Assembly (NCBI RefSeq): GCF_003362805.1
Contig: NZ_QNQT01000008.1
Coordinates: forward strand, 1 to 64,000
Source of the DNA: Neobacillus piezotolerans
GTDB taxonomy: Bacteria; Bacillota; Bacilli; Bacillales; Cytobacillaceae
Length of the DNA stretch: 64,000 nucleotides
Direction: 5' to 3'
The position numbers and the translations under genes are program-made. This document shows positions 26,603 to 39,100 of the stretch, piece by piece (position 1 is the first letter of the stretch; every line of letters starts with the position of its first letter). The notes under the pieces are model-generated. The model saw only the letters and a program-made list of their open reading frames with translations. It had not been told where the DNA came from and did no database searches.

Positions 26603-27292
26603 ATGCGCAGCAAAGAAAATACATTTGAACGAATCCACGGGAAGCTTATCGTTTCCTGTCAGGCGCTGCCGACCGAGCCGCTTCATAGCCCGTTCATTAT
26701 GGGGAGAATGGCGTATGCAGCGATGCTTGGCGGCGCGAAGGGAATCCGTGCGAACGGGGTGGAGGACATCCGCGAAATTAAGAAAACGGTTGATCTGCCC
26801 ATCATCGGGATTATCAAGAAGGATTATGAAGGTTCCGAAGTATTTATCACCCCGACAATGGATGAAATCGCCCTCCTTCATGAAGAAGGTGTGGACATCA
26901 TCGCCATTGACGCCACGAAACGTGTTCGGCCTGACGGCACGACAATCAGCGAAATTTTTCCAAAGATAAGGGAAACGTATCCGGACCAGCTGTTCATGGC
27001 GGATTGTTCGACCTATGAGGAAGCGGAAGAAGCCTATCGACTTGGCTTTGACTGCATCGGTACGACGCTAAGCGGCTATACCTCCTATACCAAAGGTGTC
27101 GAACTCCCTGATATCGCGCTGCTCGAAAGGCTCGTAAAGGATTTTGATATCCCAGTCATCGCGGAAGGCGGAATCTGGACTCCGGAACAGGTGAAGCGCA
27201 TCTTTGAAATCGGCGTCCACACAGCTGTCGTCGGCACCGCCATCACGAGGCCGATGGAAATCACCAAACGATTCGTGGAAGCGATTGGGTAG
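26603..27292 (+). CDS. nanE: N-acetylmannosamine-6-phosphate 2-epimerase
   Basis: NanE converts N-acetylmannosamine-6-phosphate to N-acetylglucosamine-6-phosphate. The 229-residue TIM-barrel protein shows the family pattern: [16 protein letters not shown] near the start, [43 protein letters not shown] and [16 protein letters not shown] 26603 is chosen because TTGGAG lies 9 nt upstream; two earlier in-frame starts overlap that site. It is the fifth gene of the nan operon. Confidence 0.95.
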   Translation: MRSKENTFERIHGKLIVSCQALPTEPLHSPFIMGRMAYAAMLGGAKGIRANGVEDIREIKKTVDLPIIGIIKKDYEGSEVFITPTMDEIALLHEEGVDIIAIDATKRVRPDGTTISEIFPKIRETYPDQLFMADCSTYEEAEEAYRLGFDCIGTTLSGYTSYTKGVELPDIALLERLVKDFDIPVIAEGGIWTPEQVKRIFEIGVHTAVVGTAITRPMEITKRFVEAIG

Positions 27293-27358
27293 TATCCTTT
27301 TAGAAAAAGGTTTTTAAGAATAAAGCGGAATTTTAAAACAGTAAAGAGGTTGGAAACG

Positions 27359-28246
27359 ATGAAAATTCTCGCGGCGGATATCGGCGGAACATCCACCAAG
27401 GTAGGCTTGTGCAGCGAAGGCGGCCAACTCGAATCCTTTAAAGAATACAGCACCGAATGGGCGCGCACCGGACTCAATCCGGTTGATGTGCTGGGAGAAA
27501 TCTTCGCCGCGTATAGCGGTTTTGACGCAATCGGCATCAGCACGGCCGGCCAGGTGGACAGCGCCGAAGGAAAAATCATTTATGCCAACGATAACATTCC
27601 CGGCTATACGGGCGTGAGGCTGAAGGATAGTTTTCAAAAAAGGTTTGGCGTACCTGTTAAAGTGGAAAACGATGTAAACGCCGCAGCGCTTGGCGAAAAG
27701 CATTTCGGGGCCGGCAGGGGGGTCGCCGATTTCCTGTGTCTGACCTACGGCACAGGGATTGGCGGCGCGATCATCCTTGGCGGTGAATTGTACAGGGGCC
27801 ATACCGGAAGCGCGGCTGAATTCGGGCATATCATCACCCACCCACTTGGCCGGCCATGCAATTGCGGCGGACTGGGCTGCTATGAGCAGTATGCGTCTAC
27901 CACAGCGCTCGTCCGGAACGCGAAAGAAATTGACAAACTCTATAATAATGGCAGAATAGTTTTTGAGAAGTTTTTCCAAAGAGAGTCATCTGTTGAAAAA
28001 GTTGTCCAGGATTGGGTTTTTGAAATCGCGCTTGGGCTCGTTTCCCTCATCCATACATTCAATCCTCCGGCGGTCGTGCTAGGCGGAGGGATCATGGAGC
28101 AGGAACTGCTTGTCCGGATGGTTTCGGATAAGGTGAAAGAGCTTATCATGGAAAGCTTCTCCGATGTGAAAATACTAAAGGCTGAGCTCGGCAACAAAGC
28201 AGGCGTGCTTGGCGCAGCTTCGCTTCATCTTACTCGAGTCAGTTAG
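27359..28246 (+). CDS. nanK: ROK-family kinase, probable N-acetylmannosamine kinase
   Basis: This 295-residue ROK sugar kinase opens with the phosphate-binding DIGGTSTKVG, has the catalytic ENDVNAAALGE segment, and the zinc-binding motif GHIITHPLGRPCNCGGLGCYE. Operon position between nanE and the regulator indicates phosphorylation of N-acetylmannosamine, the step between NanA and NanE. The ROK family is broad, so the substrate is inferred from context. ATG 27359 has AAAGAGGT 8 nt upstream; the TTG at 27350 lies in that site. Confidence 0.88.
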   Translation: MKILAADIGGTSTKVGLCSEGGQLESFKEYSTEWARTGLNPVDVLGEIFAAYSGFDAIGISTAGQVDSAEGKIIYANDNIPGYTGVRLKDSFQKRFGVPVKVENDVNAAALGEKHFGAGRGVADFLCLTYGTGIGGAIILGGELYRGHTGSAAEFGHIITHPLGRPCNCGGLGCYEQYASTTALVRNAKEIDKLYNNGRIVFEKFFQRESSVEKVVQDWVFEIALGLVSLIHTFNPPAVVLGGGIMEQELLVRMVSDKVKELIMESFSDVKILKAELGNKAGVLGAASLHLTRVS

Positions 28247-28257
28247 GAGGAGCCACT

Positions 28258-29112
28258 ATGGCCGGCCAGGATATCTTTACACTCATACACTCACGCTATA
28301 ATTCTTTTACAAATACCGAAAAAAAAGTAGCCGATTATATCCTTGAGAATATGAAGGATGTCATCTTCATGTCGATTACTGATCTAGCGGACGCCTGCAA
28401 TGTGGGGGAGTCGAGCATCTTCCGTTTCTGCAAGACGATGAACTTGAAAGGCTACCAGGAGTTCAAGATTATGCTCGCGCACAGCACGTCACCGGATGAT
28501 GAGTCGCCGCAGCTGTCGAGCAGGATTACGATGGACGACACAATCGAAGAGCTTTCCTCCAAAATCCTGTCGGCGAATGTGAACGCGATGACGGAAACGT
28601 ACAATTTGATTTCCAAGCAGGACATTTCGGATGCGGTCGACAGCATCATGAAGGCGGACAGGGTGCATTTCTTCGGCGTCGGTTCGTCGCTGATGACTGC
28701 GCTTGAGGCGAAGAACAAATTCATGCGGATTACGAACAAAGCGGAATGCACGCTTGATTCACATCTTCAGATCATGGCTGCCGCGCTCATGACTGAGAAG
28801 GATGTCGCGGTTTTGATATCGTATTCCGGTTCAACTAAGGATACGATTGAGGTGGCGAAAGTGGCTAAGGAACGCGGCGCGAAAATCATCGCCATCACCC
28901 GGTTTGCTAAATCACCGCTCACGACCTATTCCGACATCACCTTGTTGTGCGGCGCGAACGAAGGGCCTTTACAAGGTGGTAGCTTGACCGCGAAGATAGC
29001 GCAGCTCTACCTCCTAGACCTTCTGTACTTCGAGTACTTTAAGCGGACAAACAAGGAATCGGCGTATAATAAGGAACTAACCGCAAAAGCGGTTATTGAG
29101 AAAATGCTGTAG
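28258..29112 (+). CDS. MurR/RpiR-family regulator of the nan operon
   Basis: This 284-residue regulator has an N-terminal helix-turn-helix (residues about 1-77, with FTNTEKKVADYILEN and ADACNVGESSIFRFCK) and a C-terminal SIS phosphosugar-binding domain (about 125-250, with VHFFGVGSSLMTALEAKNKFMR and VLISYSGSTKDTIEVAK). In relatives the effector is an N-acetylmannosamine- or glucosamine-6-phosphate. As the last gene of the operon it would regulate its own transcription unit. AGGAGGAG precedes the ATG, 12 bp after the kinase gene. Confidence 0.92.
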   Translation: MAGQDIFTLIHSRYNSFTNTEKKVADYILENMKDVIFMSITDLADACNVGESSIFRFCKTMNLKGYQEFKIMLAHSTSPDDESPQLSSRITMDDTIEELSSKILSANVNAMTETYNLISKQDISDAVDSIMKADRVHFFGVGSSLMTALEAKNKFMRITNKAECTLDSHLQIMAAALMTEKDVAVLISYSGSTKDTIEVAKVAKERGAKIIAITRFAKSPLTTYSDITLLCGANEGPLQGGSLTAKIAQLYLLDLLYFEYFKRTNKESAYNKELTAKAVIEKML

Positions 29113-29143
29113 AACTGTATGGCTTTTTGGAAAATAAACGCGT

Positions 29144-29172
29144 GGCCCCGGTTAAATTGCCGGGGCTTTTTT
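29144..29172 (+). terminator. Intrinsic terminator of the nan operon
   Basis: GCCCCGG (29145-29151) pairs with CCGGGGC (29160-29166), loop of 8 nt, followed by TTTTTT. Confidence 0.92.
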
Positions 29173-29383
29173 ATGTGGTCGGGTGAGGTTAAATCGGGGG
29201 TGTCATCAAAAGCATGGCTATTGGCAAACAAGGGGTTTTGAGTCCCATCTAGGGTTTGCATAGCTTTGGTAAAAAAAATCGGTGAGGGTTCACGGAGACT
29301 GGTTGAGTGACAGGGCAATGGGATGCTAGGCGGGGATTCGTGACAAGATTGCATTAAAACCGGTTTAGGAAAGGTGCACTTGA

Positions 29384-29945
29384 GTGACATTGTTTGGCCA
29401 AAATCGAGAAAGAATGTCACTCAAACCCCATTTGCGTGACATTGTACGGCCCAAATCCGGAAAGAATGTCACTCAACCCCCATTTGCGTGCCATTGTACG
29501 GCCAAAATCGAGAAAGAATGTCACTTAAACCCCATTTGCGTGACATTGTACTGCCAAAATTTAAATAGAATGTCACTCAAATCTCATTTGCGTGACATTG
29601 TACGGCCCAAATCCGGAAAGAATGTCCCTCAACCCCCATTTGCGTGCCATTGTACGGCCAAAAGCGAGAAAGAATGTCACTTAAACCCCATTTGCGTGAC
29701 ATTGTACTGCCAACATTTAAATAGAATGTCACTCAAATCTCATTTGCGTGACATTGTACGGCCCAAATCCGGAAAGAATGTCACTCAAACCCAATTTACG
29801 TGACATTGTACAGCCTAAATCCGGAAAGAATGTCACTCAAACCCCATATGCGTGACATCGTACGGCCAAAATCCAGAAAGAATGTCACTCAAATCCCCCT
29901 TGGATGACAATGTCCATCCAAATCAAGGAAAGAATCACCTAAACC
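29384..29945. repeat. 52-bp tandem repeat array, about 10.8 units
   Basis: GTGACATTGT-like starts occur at 29384, 29436, 29488, 29540, 29592, 29644, 29696, 29748, 29800, 29852 and 29904, exactly 52 bp apart. Each unit is GTGACATT, 21 bp, AATGTCAC, then a conserved 15-bp linker. Across each junction AATGTCAC plus CAAA can pair with TTTG plus GTGACATT to give a 12-bp hairpin with a 1x1 mismatch. Linkers are conserved and no cas genes are near, so it is not CRISPR. It lies 212 bp beyond the nan terminator. Open frames across it are a by-product. Confidence 0.93.
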
Positions 29946-30006
29946 TAAAAATACAACATACTCAAGCAAATTCCCTGATAGTTTTCGCCGGTACAGTCAC
30001 GATTCA

Positions 30007-30100
30007 GGGACCAGTATAGTCCCGTAAAAATCCTCAAAAATACCCTCTGAGTCTATCGGCCTATGTGTTTCCTTAACTAGTACGGGACTCTAGTACCAAT
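30007..30100. repeat. Short inverted repeats upstream of the giant subtilase
   Basis: GGGAC (30007-30011) pairs with GTCCC (30019-30023), and AGTCCCGTA (30018-30026) with TACGGGACT (30081-30089). CTAGTAC also repeats directly at 30077 and 30090. This may be a decayed repeat element like the neighbouring array, or part of the leader of the gene at 30198. Confidence 0.4.
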
Positions 30101-30197
30101 TCTATCAGAATTTTTAGAAAATTAGTATTTTTAGCAGGAATTGGTAATATGCTTATAGTATTCTTTCGTTTATCAAACTTTTGGAGGTGCTATTTTA

Positions 30198-33100
30198 TTG
30201 TCATTTTTACGAAAGAAAACAACGAGTAAGTGGTTTGCTGTCCTGTTGTCGCTTATGGTCCTGCTTTCGACGTTTGCGCCGCAGATTTTGGCTGCCGAGG
30301 GGAACCCGGGCAATTTTTCCGAGGAGGACCTTCAGCTTGAAAAGAAGCGGGAGCAGGATGCTAGGGCAGGCGGGCTGAAGCCGGGCGAGCAGGAAAAAAG
30401 CGAGGATTCCAACTCGAATGAGCTTCCCGACCTCTTGAAAGGCCTCGGGATCCAGCCGGCTCCACTTGAACAGCCAGCAGTTCACGAAGAAGAAGCAAAA
30501 CTAGAAGAAGCCTTTCAAAAGAGCAATGAAGTAGACGTGATCATCAGAATGAAAGATACTCCTGACCTCCAGGCAATCTACCCCCAGGTGAAACAAAAGA
30601 AAGACCGTACTGAAAAAAACAAAGCCATCAAAGACCATCTCACACAAAAAGCCGATAATTCGCAAAAAGGGCTACAGCAGGCACTTCAGGCAATGGAAAC
30701 CAAAGGAAAAGCAAAGAAAAAGGAAACGCTTTGGATTATCAATGGCGTCTCCGCAACCCTCACAAAAGAAGCGTACGATGAACTGAAACAGCGGGACGAC
30801 GTAGCGGAAATCTCGCTTGATGGGATTGTAAGCGTACCTGAAATAACCGTGGAAGACTCCAAGCCGCGTCTTCCGGAATGGGGCCTCGAGAAAATTTTCG
30901 CAACGAAGGTTTGGGGCCAGTATGGCATGAAAGGCGAAGGAATTGTAGTTGGCATCATGGATTCAGGAGTTGACGGGAACCATGAAGCGCTTAGAAAGAA
31001 TTACCGCGGCCGCGATGGCAACCACCAGTATTCCTGGATTGACGTGTCCGGAGATAAATACCAGACCCCGAACGATGGAAATGGGCACGGAACACATGTT
31101 GCCGGCACATCTGTCGGAGGAGGCGACGGCGAACCGGTCGGCGTAGCGCCGGGAGCGGAATGGATCGCGGCAAAAATATTCAACGACAACGGATCGGCCA
31201 CGTTATCCGGAATTCACCAGGCGTTCCAGTGGTTCCTGGCGCCAGGCGGAGACCCATCGAAAGCGCCGCATGTCGTCAACAATTCATGGGGGAATTCGAA
31301 TACATATAACCTCGAATTCTATGAAGATGTAAAAGCTTGGGTTTCTGCAGGCATTTTCCCTTCGTTCGCGGCGGGGAATGACGGGCCGGGTTCCCAGACA
31401 ATCGGATCGCCGGGAAGTTTCCCCGAGACATTTGCCGTCGGAGCGACCGATATTTACGACCAGACTGCCTACTTCTCTAGCCGCGGGCCGGTTTATTGGC
31501 AGGATGGGAACGGCGAAACGAAGCGGATCATTAAGCCGGATATTTCCGCTCCGGGCCATAAGATTTATTCCGCTTGGCCAGGGAAGCTGAATAAAGGGAA
31601 ATACAACACGATCAGCGGGACATCGATGGCAACGCCGCACGTAACCGGCGCCATCGCGCTCCTTTACCAGGCAAATCCGGATCTTTCCGTTGATGATGTG
31701 AAAAAGATCCTGAAGGATACCGCACGCAAGGATCCCCATATGGGAACCTTGCCAAACGACTCATACGGAAATGGTATTATTAACATCTACCAGGCAGTAA
31801 CCGAAGCCGCGTATGCAGGTGAACTGAAGGGAACTGTCAAGAATAAAAAAGGCGAACCGATTGCCGCGAAACTGGCGATCCAGGCTGAAGGGATTTCCTA
31901 CGACATTCCCCCTGCCGGAAGCTTTTCTTTTAAAATAAGGGAAGGCACTCACAAAGTGGCCGTTACGTCCTTTGGCTACAAGGCGTACGAAGGAACTGTC
32001 ACCCTTAAAAAAGGACAAGTCACAACTGTAAACATTGTCCTGGACGACGCGGAAGCCTATACGGTCAGCGGAAAAGTCGTTGATGAAACCGGAAAGGGAG
32101 TACCTTATGCGTTTATCAGGATCAAAAATACGCCTCTGTCCGCAATCCGGACCGATGCCGCAGGCAATTACGCCATCCAGCGGGTACCAGCGGCGACCTA
32201 TGGCATTCAGGTAACCGGTGAAGGCATTAAAGGGAAAGCGGAAGAAATCACGGTTAACAAAAATGTGGCGCTCGAGCTAAAAGTCCAGAAACTTGCCGCC
32301 ACACCAAATAAGCAATGGGGCATTGCGAACGGGAATGTCCAGCGGAACGCGGTTTCCGGCAATGCGATTGACGTCCAGGCGCTTGAAAAAGGCTGGGAAT
32401 TCAGCACCGAAGGAAAAGGGGATATCCTTTTCTCGACGCCGGCCGCAGCAGAAGGAAAAGTTGTTTTAACAACAGACAGGGGCTGGGTCATCGAGCTTGA
32501 TTCGAAGTCCGGCAAGGAGCAATGGGCCGTCAGGATTGGCAGTTCGAACCGGTCATCACCGACAATTGAAAACGGCACTGTTTACCTCTCCGGGGGTACG
32601 GATGGAAAGATTTACGCGCTTGACCTGAGGTCCGGCGGCATTAAATGGAACACAGCGGTCGGTTCGGTGGCGGTTTACGAATCCCCGGTTTACTACGATG
32701 GCGTGCTTTATGTATCATCCGACCTTACGGCAAATGCTCAATTGTATGCGCTGAATCCTGAAACAGGCAGCAGGCTGTGGAGCGTAAAGCTTGGCGCGCC
32801 GACTTATTTTGGCCCGAGCATCGGAAATGGCCTGATCTATGTCGGCAGCTATGACAACCAGACAGTCCGCGCTCTCAAGGTATCAGACGGCACGGAAGTT
32901 TGGCAGAAGAAGCTGTCCGGTGAAGGGATTGCATCAAAGCCGGTTTATGAAAACGGAGTTCTTTATTTTACAGGAATCAATTTCGATACCGACGCGGGCA
33001 CCCTGTATGCATTCGATGCTGCGACAGGAGCCGAAAAGTGGAAGGTCGCCAACATAGGGGATACGCAAGCGGCTTCGCCGATTGTCTATGAGAACATGGT

Positions 33101-36100
33101 GATTATGGGTTCTTCGGTCCAATCGAACCTGCGCGCGTTTGATAAGGAAACAGGGAAGGAAATTTGGAGCAACACGACGCTTGGGACTGCCTTGAACAGT
33201 GGTTCCGTTACGGCGAACGGCTTGCTGTTCTTTGCTTCCACCAATGGTGCGGTTTCCGTTCTGGACGTTTATACCGGTGAAAGGCTGAAGGATATCGTCC
33301 AGCCAACGTACAGCACATCCGGCATCCCGGTCATCCCCGGGCAGGTTATTTTGCCGCATCTAAAGGGAGTCGAAAGTTATAATGCGCCAGGTATCCTGCA
33401 GGGTACCTTGAAGGATGCGAATGGACAGCCGGCGAAAGGAACGCTGACAGTCGTGGAAACAGGCGAGACGGCTTCCGCAAGCGCGGATGGAACCTATATC
33501 CTGAAGCATACGCCTGGCGATTACACCGTCCTCGTTGCACAATACGGCAAAAAGCAAGTGGCGGAAAAGGTTCAGTTTGTAACAGGCTATACGTTCTCTA
33601 AAAACTTTACTCTTGAAGTTGCGAATAAGGGCTCGGTTTCGATTACCGTCAAGGATAAGCGGACCGGAAAGCCGCTGAAAGGCGTATCGGTCGGCCTGAT
33701 GTCAACTGGCATCAATGGCGTAACGGACGATAATGGCAATTTTTCAAAGGCAGATGTCTTCGAAGGTACTTGGGATATTGCTTTCTCGCTTGGGGGCTTT
33801 AAGGACGGTTCTGCTAAAATTACTGTCAAGCCAGGCGAAGCTGCTGCACTCACCTTTGAACTGCAGCCAATCGATGTCGCGGTATTGAACGATTACAAAT
33901 CCCAAATCACCAATCTTCTTGAAGCAAATGGCTATACGGCCGAAGAACGCGGCTGGGACGTCCTTCAAGACGTTGGCCGCTACAAGGTTTTATACTTGAA
34001 CGGCGCGTATGGGTCGGATGGCGTCAAGCCGACAAAAGAAGAGGTTAAGAACCTTATTGACGAAGCAAACAGGCATGATGTGAGCATAATTTTTACCGAC
34101 CAATGGGGCCAAAATTACGGTTCGATCCACCAGCTGAAAGATTATTTCAATAATCCGGCGGACCTCGGCCATAACTATGATGTTGGCGCGGTTAGTCTCA
34201 TGGTGGAGTCCGAGCATCCAATCCTGAAGGGTTACAAGGCGGGAAGTGAAATTCCGCTCTTAATGCATGATGCGGACTTTGCCTGGTTCAACCATTATTC
34301 AGGCCGGACGCTTGGCAAAATTGGCACTACCGAAATTGGCTATGTTGGTTCGGGAGTCGCCTATCAGGCCGTTTCGGAAAACAGCGCGCACCTCCTGCTG
34401 TCGAGTTCCGCTGTGGCTCCGTGGGAAACAGTTGATGGCTGGCTGCTAGGGCAGACACAAATTCTTTTGAACGGCCTCGACTTTTTGTATAACTCACGGT
34501 TCGGGAAAGTTAGCGGGACAGTTGTTGACGCCGACGGAAAGCCCGTTGAAGCGACCATTGCAGTCGTTGAAACAGGCGTGAAGGCAGTAAGCAACGCCAA
34601 AGGGGAATTTGAATTTTTCCATGACGAAGGCTCCTTTACGATTGAAGTCCGGGGCAAAGGCCTAGGAACATATACAGGAAAGTTCACCTCGGCGAAAGGG
34701 AAGCCTGCCCAGATAGCGGTTCAGCTAGGAAACTCTGAAAAAGGCACGTTATCCGGCGTCGTTACCGATGCGTTGACCAAACTGGAAATTGCCGGGGTTA
34801 AGGTTGAAGTGACGAATGCCGCGGGCGAAATGGTCTTCGAGACGGAATCCGCCGCGAACGGCCGCTATGAAATCACAGGCCTACAAGAGGAATCGTATAA
34901 AATAGCCTTCTCGAAGGAACGCTATATCGCCTACTCTACAACGGTGGATATCGCCCGCCATACCGGCGACATCGACGTCAAGCTTCACACGATGCCGTCA
35001 GTCGCGGTCGTTGGCGACCATTATACAACAGATGGCAGTTTTAAAGCGCTGCTCAGGGAGTTCGGAATAACGGCTGTCGATGTCCAGCCAGCAGACTTGC
35101 CGAAACGGGTGGCGGAATTCGATGTTGTGTTCCTGAACGAACCGAGCACATCAACATTTAACAAAACTGTTTTTGAAAATACAATGAAAGCCGCCGATGC
35201 AGCGGGAACAAGTTTGATTTTCGGCGAAAATTACTGGAGCGGTTCGGGCCTCAACCATCTCGTTAACCACAGGAAGGACCCGGAATCACGCACAACTGTC
35301 CGGAGCACAACGCAGGCAGCTGTTTACAAAGTCCTGAATGAACATCCTATTTTCAATGGAGCAAAAGCGGGCGATGCAATCAAGATTTTGGCTCCTTCAG
35401 CAAGCACCTTTGCATATTTTAAAAATTACAGCGGCTATCCGCTCGCGGAAATTGGCCTTGACGGTGCAACCGCGACAAGCGGACTTGGCATGGCATACAA
35501 GCCGAGAACCGAAACTAGCGTCGAGCTGCTAATGGGCGGCCATGGTTTCTCTTCATACCATGGGGCGAAAGATTATACGGCTGAAGGGAAACAAATTTTG
35601 CTCAATGCCATCCTTTGGGCCGCAAATGCGAAGTTCGAGACAATCAAAGGAACAGTGCTGGATGAAAACGGAAATCCATTAAAAGCGGATATCAACGTTG
35701 TTGGCCAACCGTTCGGGACCCAATCTGATGTTGCTACTGGCGCTTTCTCGATCGCCCTGCTTGCAGGAGAGTACGATGTGACGATCAGCGCTTACGGCTA
35801 TGAGACGAAGACGGTTAAACTAAAAACCGCGCTTGATGGGGAACCGCAGGCAATATCAATGAAAGTTGCCGGAAATGTCGCTTCCATAACAGGCACTGTC
35901 GAGAATGAAAAGGACGGCAATGCGATTTCCGGGGCGAAGGTTACGCTAGTGGGCAAGCCGAGGTCTACGGAGTCAAATACACAGGGACAATACAGCCTGT
36001 CGAATCTCGAACCGGGAACCTATACCGTCCGTGCTGAAAAAGAAGGCTTCGTCAGGAAGGAAGTCCAGGTAACCGTTAAGGATGGGGAAAAATTGCCGGT

Positions 36101-39100
36101 CAGCTTAAAGCTGAGGCCATCCCCAACGATCGGCATCATTGTTGATCTGACCGCTTCCGGAATGACGTTTAAACAGTATCTAGAGGAGCGGGGCTATAAG
36201 GTTGAATACCTTGGCTTCAAGGATATTGACAAGCTCGATGCGGTCGACCTTGTCTTCGCGAACGCCGATTACAAGCCGGAAGCAGTTCCTACAAAAGCTG
36301 AATTCAAGGCATTCCAGGCCGCGCTCGACAAAAAGCGGAAAACGGTCATCTGGACCGGCCAGGCTGGCGGCCGCAGCTCAATCCGATATTTGTGGGAATA
36401 TGATCGCGACCCTACAGCCATATTTGAAGGAACGAATAAAACAGGTTCAAAAGGTATCGTGAAGGAAGAACATCCTTTAACGGCGGGTTATAAGGCCGGG
36501 GATGTGATCGAGATTCCAGGAAAGTCCGGATATTATTACGGGTTCACTGGCTATTCAGGAAAAACGGTTGTCGATTTTGAACAGGGCCAGACCGGCCAGA
36601 AAGGATCGATGGTCGCATACAAAGGAAGGACGAGCGAATCGCTGGAAATCCTCCTTGCCAATATGACGATAAGCAACGTGTTCCAGCCAGGTGATCCAAC
36701 CCTCTTTGACGCAGGAAGGGAAAAGCTGCTCATGAACGCTTTTGACTGGGCGCTTTCTGAAAAAGCTCCACTCGTTGGAGAATTGCACGGCGAGATTAAA
36801 AACGAAAGCGGCATCGCATTAAAGGGTGAAGCGGTTATCAAGGAGACCGGCAAAAACCTGGTCATTGATGACGAAGGCAAATTCTTTACAGCGCTTGAAA
36901 CCGGTACGTATACACTTGGTGTTAAAGCGTTCGGACATATCGAGAAGGATTTCACCATTTCGATTAAAAACGGCCAGGTATTAAACGAAACTTTCGTCAT
37001 CCAATCTGAAAATGCTGGCACGGTGAAAGGGAAAATCATCGATGCCGCAACAAAGGATGTAATTGATGGTGCTTCGATTGAGGTGCTCGGAACCCCGGCT
37101 GTCACGAAAACGAACGCGGCAGGGGAGTATGAATTGACATTGCCGGGTGGCTCTTATGAACTCCGCATCAGCGCTTCTGGCTACAAGCCGGTATTCGAAA
37201 CGGTGCAGATTGAGGAAGGAAAGGCACTTTCCCTCAATGTATCGATGTTCGCCGCTGAAAAGATCGCCGTACTGGGTAATCCGATAAATGAACCAAGAAT
37301 TGCACCACTTCTAGGAAAATACGGATACGACTTCGATTTCATTCCGTATTCAAATTTTGAATACCTGATTGAAAATATCGGTGATTACAAGCTAATTATC
37401 GCGAACGACATTTCCAGCACGATGAAGGACCGCTTCAAGGCATTGGTCGAGAAAGCGAATGAAAATGAAACGAGCATCCTATTCGTCGGCCAATATGGTT
37501 CGGGTTCGATAAGCACCCTTTCATCGGCCTATGGCGATCCGCAAAAAACGTCATCCAGTTATGTGGAAAAGGAACTAAATGTCCGCGTTGAGCAGAACCA
37601 TCCGATTTTCCGCGGCTTTGAGGCGGGCAAGGAATATCCGCTCATGGTAAATCTGAAGGGAGCTGTCCAATATTCCATTTTTGAAAATTACAGTGGAATG
37701 ACGCTCGGAACATTGAGCAACCCTGTGAAAGGCAATGTTGGCTCATCCGTCGCGGTTAAGTTCAGCTCGTCCAACAGTGTCCACATCCTTCTATCGGCGC
37801 TTCAGATTGGAAGCTACGGCAATCCAGCAGACCGATGGACGGAAAATGCGGAGAAGCTCTACCTGAACGCCATCGACTACGCGTTGATTGCGAGCCAGGG
37901 CGAGATCAAAGGGTCTGTGACAGACGAACAGGGCAAACCGATTGCGAATGCACTCATCACCATCCCAGGCACTAATGTAAAAACCGCGACCAATTCGGCA
38001 GGGCTTTACCGAATCGGGATCGGAATCGGAAAATACGATGTAAAAGTGCAGGCGCGAGGCTATGCCGAGCAAATTGGCAACGTGGAAATCGTTGAAACAG
38101 GCAGCAGCGTCGACTTGAACTTTGTCCTTGAAGCAATTGAAGGATCCGACCTTAAGGGCCTCGTTATTGATAAAAAGACCGGCGGCCCGATAGCCGGAGC
38201 AACCGTGACACTCATTCCAAAGGATGATCCTGATTTTATCAGCAACATAGAAACCGGTTCGGACGGCTCATTCGTCTTTGAAAACCTTCTTCCTGGCGAT
38301 TATACGGTAGAAGTTGCCATGGATGGCTATCTTCCTGCAAAAGCCGAGGCAGCTATTGGAGATAAGGATGCGACTGTGCAGCTTGAACTGAACGCAATCG
38401 AGGTTGCGGTATTAGGCGACCATAACGGTACGCTTACCGGCTTCCTGAACGAACAGGGCATTTTTGCGGAAGAGAGAAGCTGGGATATCCTTGGCCAGCT
38501 TGGCAAGTACGAAACCGTCATTGTAAACAAAAACAGCGGCACGAAAGAACAAGCTGATCAGCTGATTAAGGAGAGCGATGCCAAGAAAGTCAGCCTGATC
38601 TTCACGGGAACGTGGGGAGCGAAAGATGGCTCCATCCAGCTTCTCCAGCAGGCTTTGGGCACTCCTGAGTTAGGCGAGCAGGGATACAATGAAGGCGCGG
38701 TTTACTTGAAACCACTCGGTGGGCATCCGCTCTTCGATGGCCTTCAGGCTGAAGAAAACGGGCTGATTAAGATTCACAGTGAAAAGAGCCCGTATGCCAC
38801 TTTCAAAAATTACAACGGAATTCCGCTTGCCGGGTTGAACGTTGATGGCACAGATAAGGGTACGGCGATTGCTTATGAATTCAGGGGCAAGGACCACATG
38901 CACCTGCTATTGTCTTCGTTCACAGCCACGAATATCATTGGCCCTGAACAAGGCTGGACCGGAGCTGGCCAGCAATTGTTCACCAATGCGGTCCGCTGGT
39001 CGATGAGCGCGGAGCAGCAAATTCCAAACGCTTCAGCTTGGGACACTGATAATTTGATTTTAAAAGAGGGACCGGCTGTCCTGACCGGAAAAGCGGATTC

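Noticed and set aside
29384..29803. Open frame of 139 codons through the 52-bp array
   Set aside because: It has no RBS or family, and the frame is open only because the repeat lacks stops. Period 52 is not a multiple of three.
29384..29945. CRISPR array
   Set aside because: The period is constant at 52 bp and the segments between the inverted arms are conserved, not unique. No cas gene is in the window.
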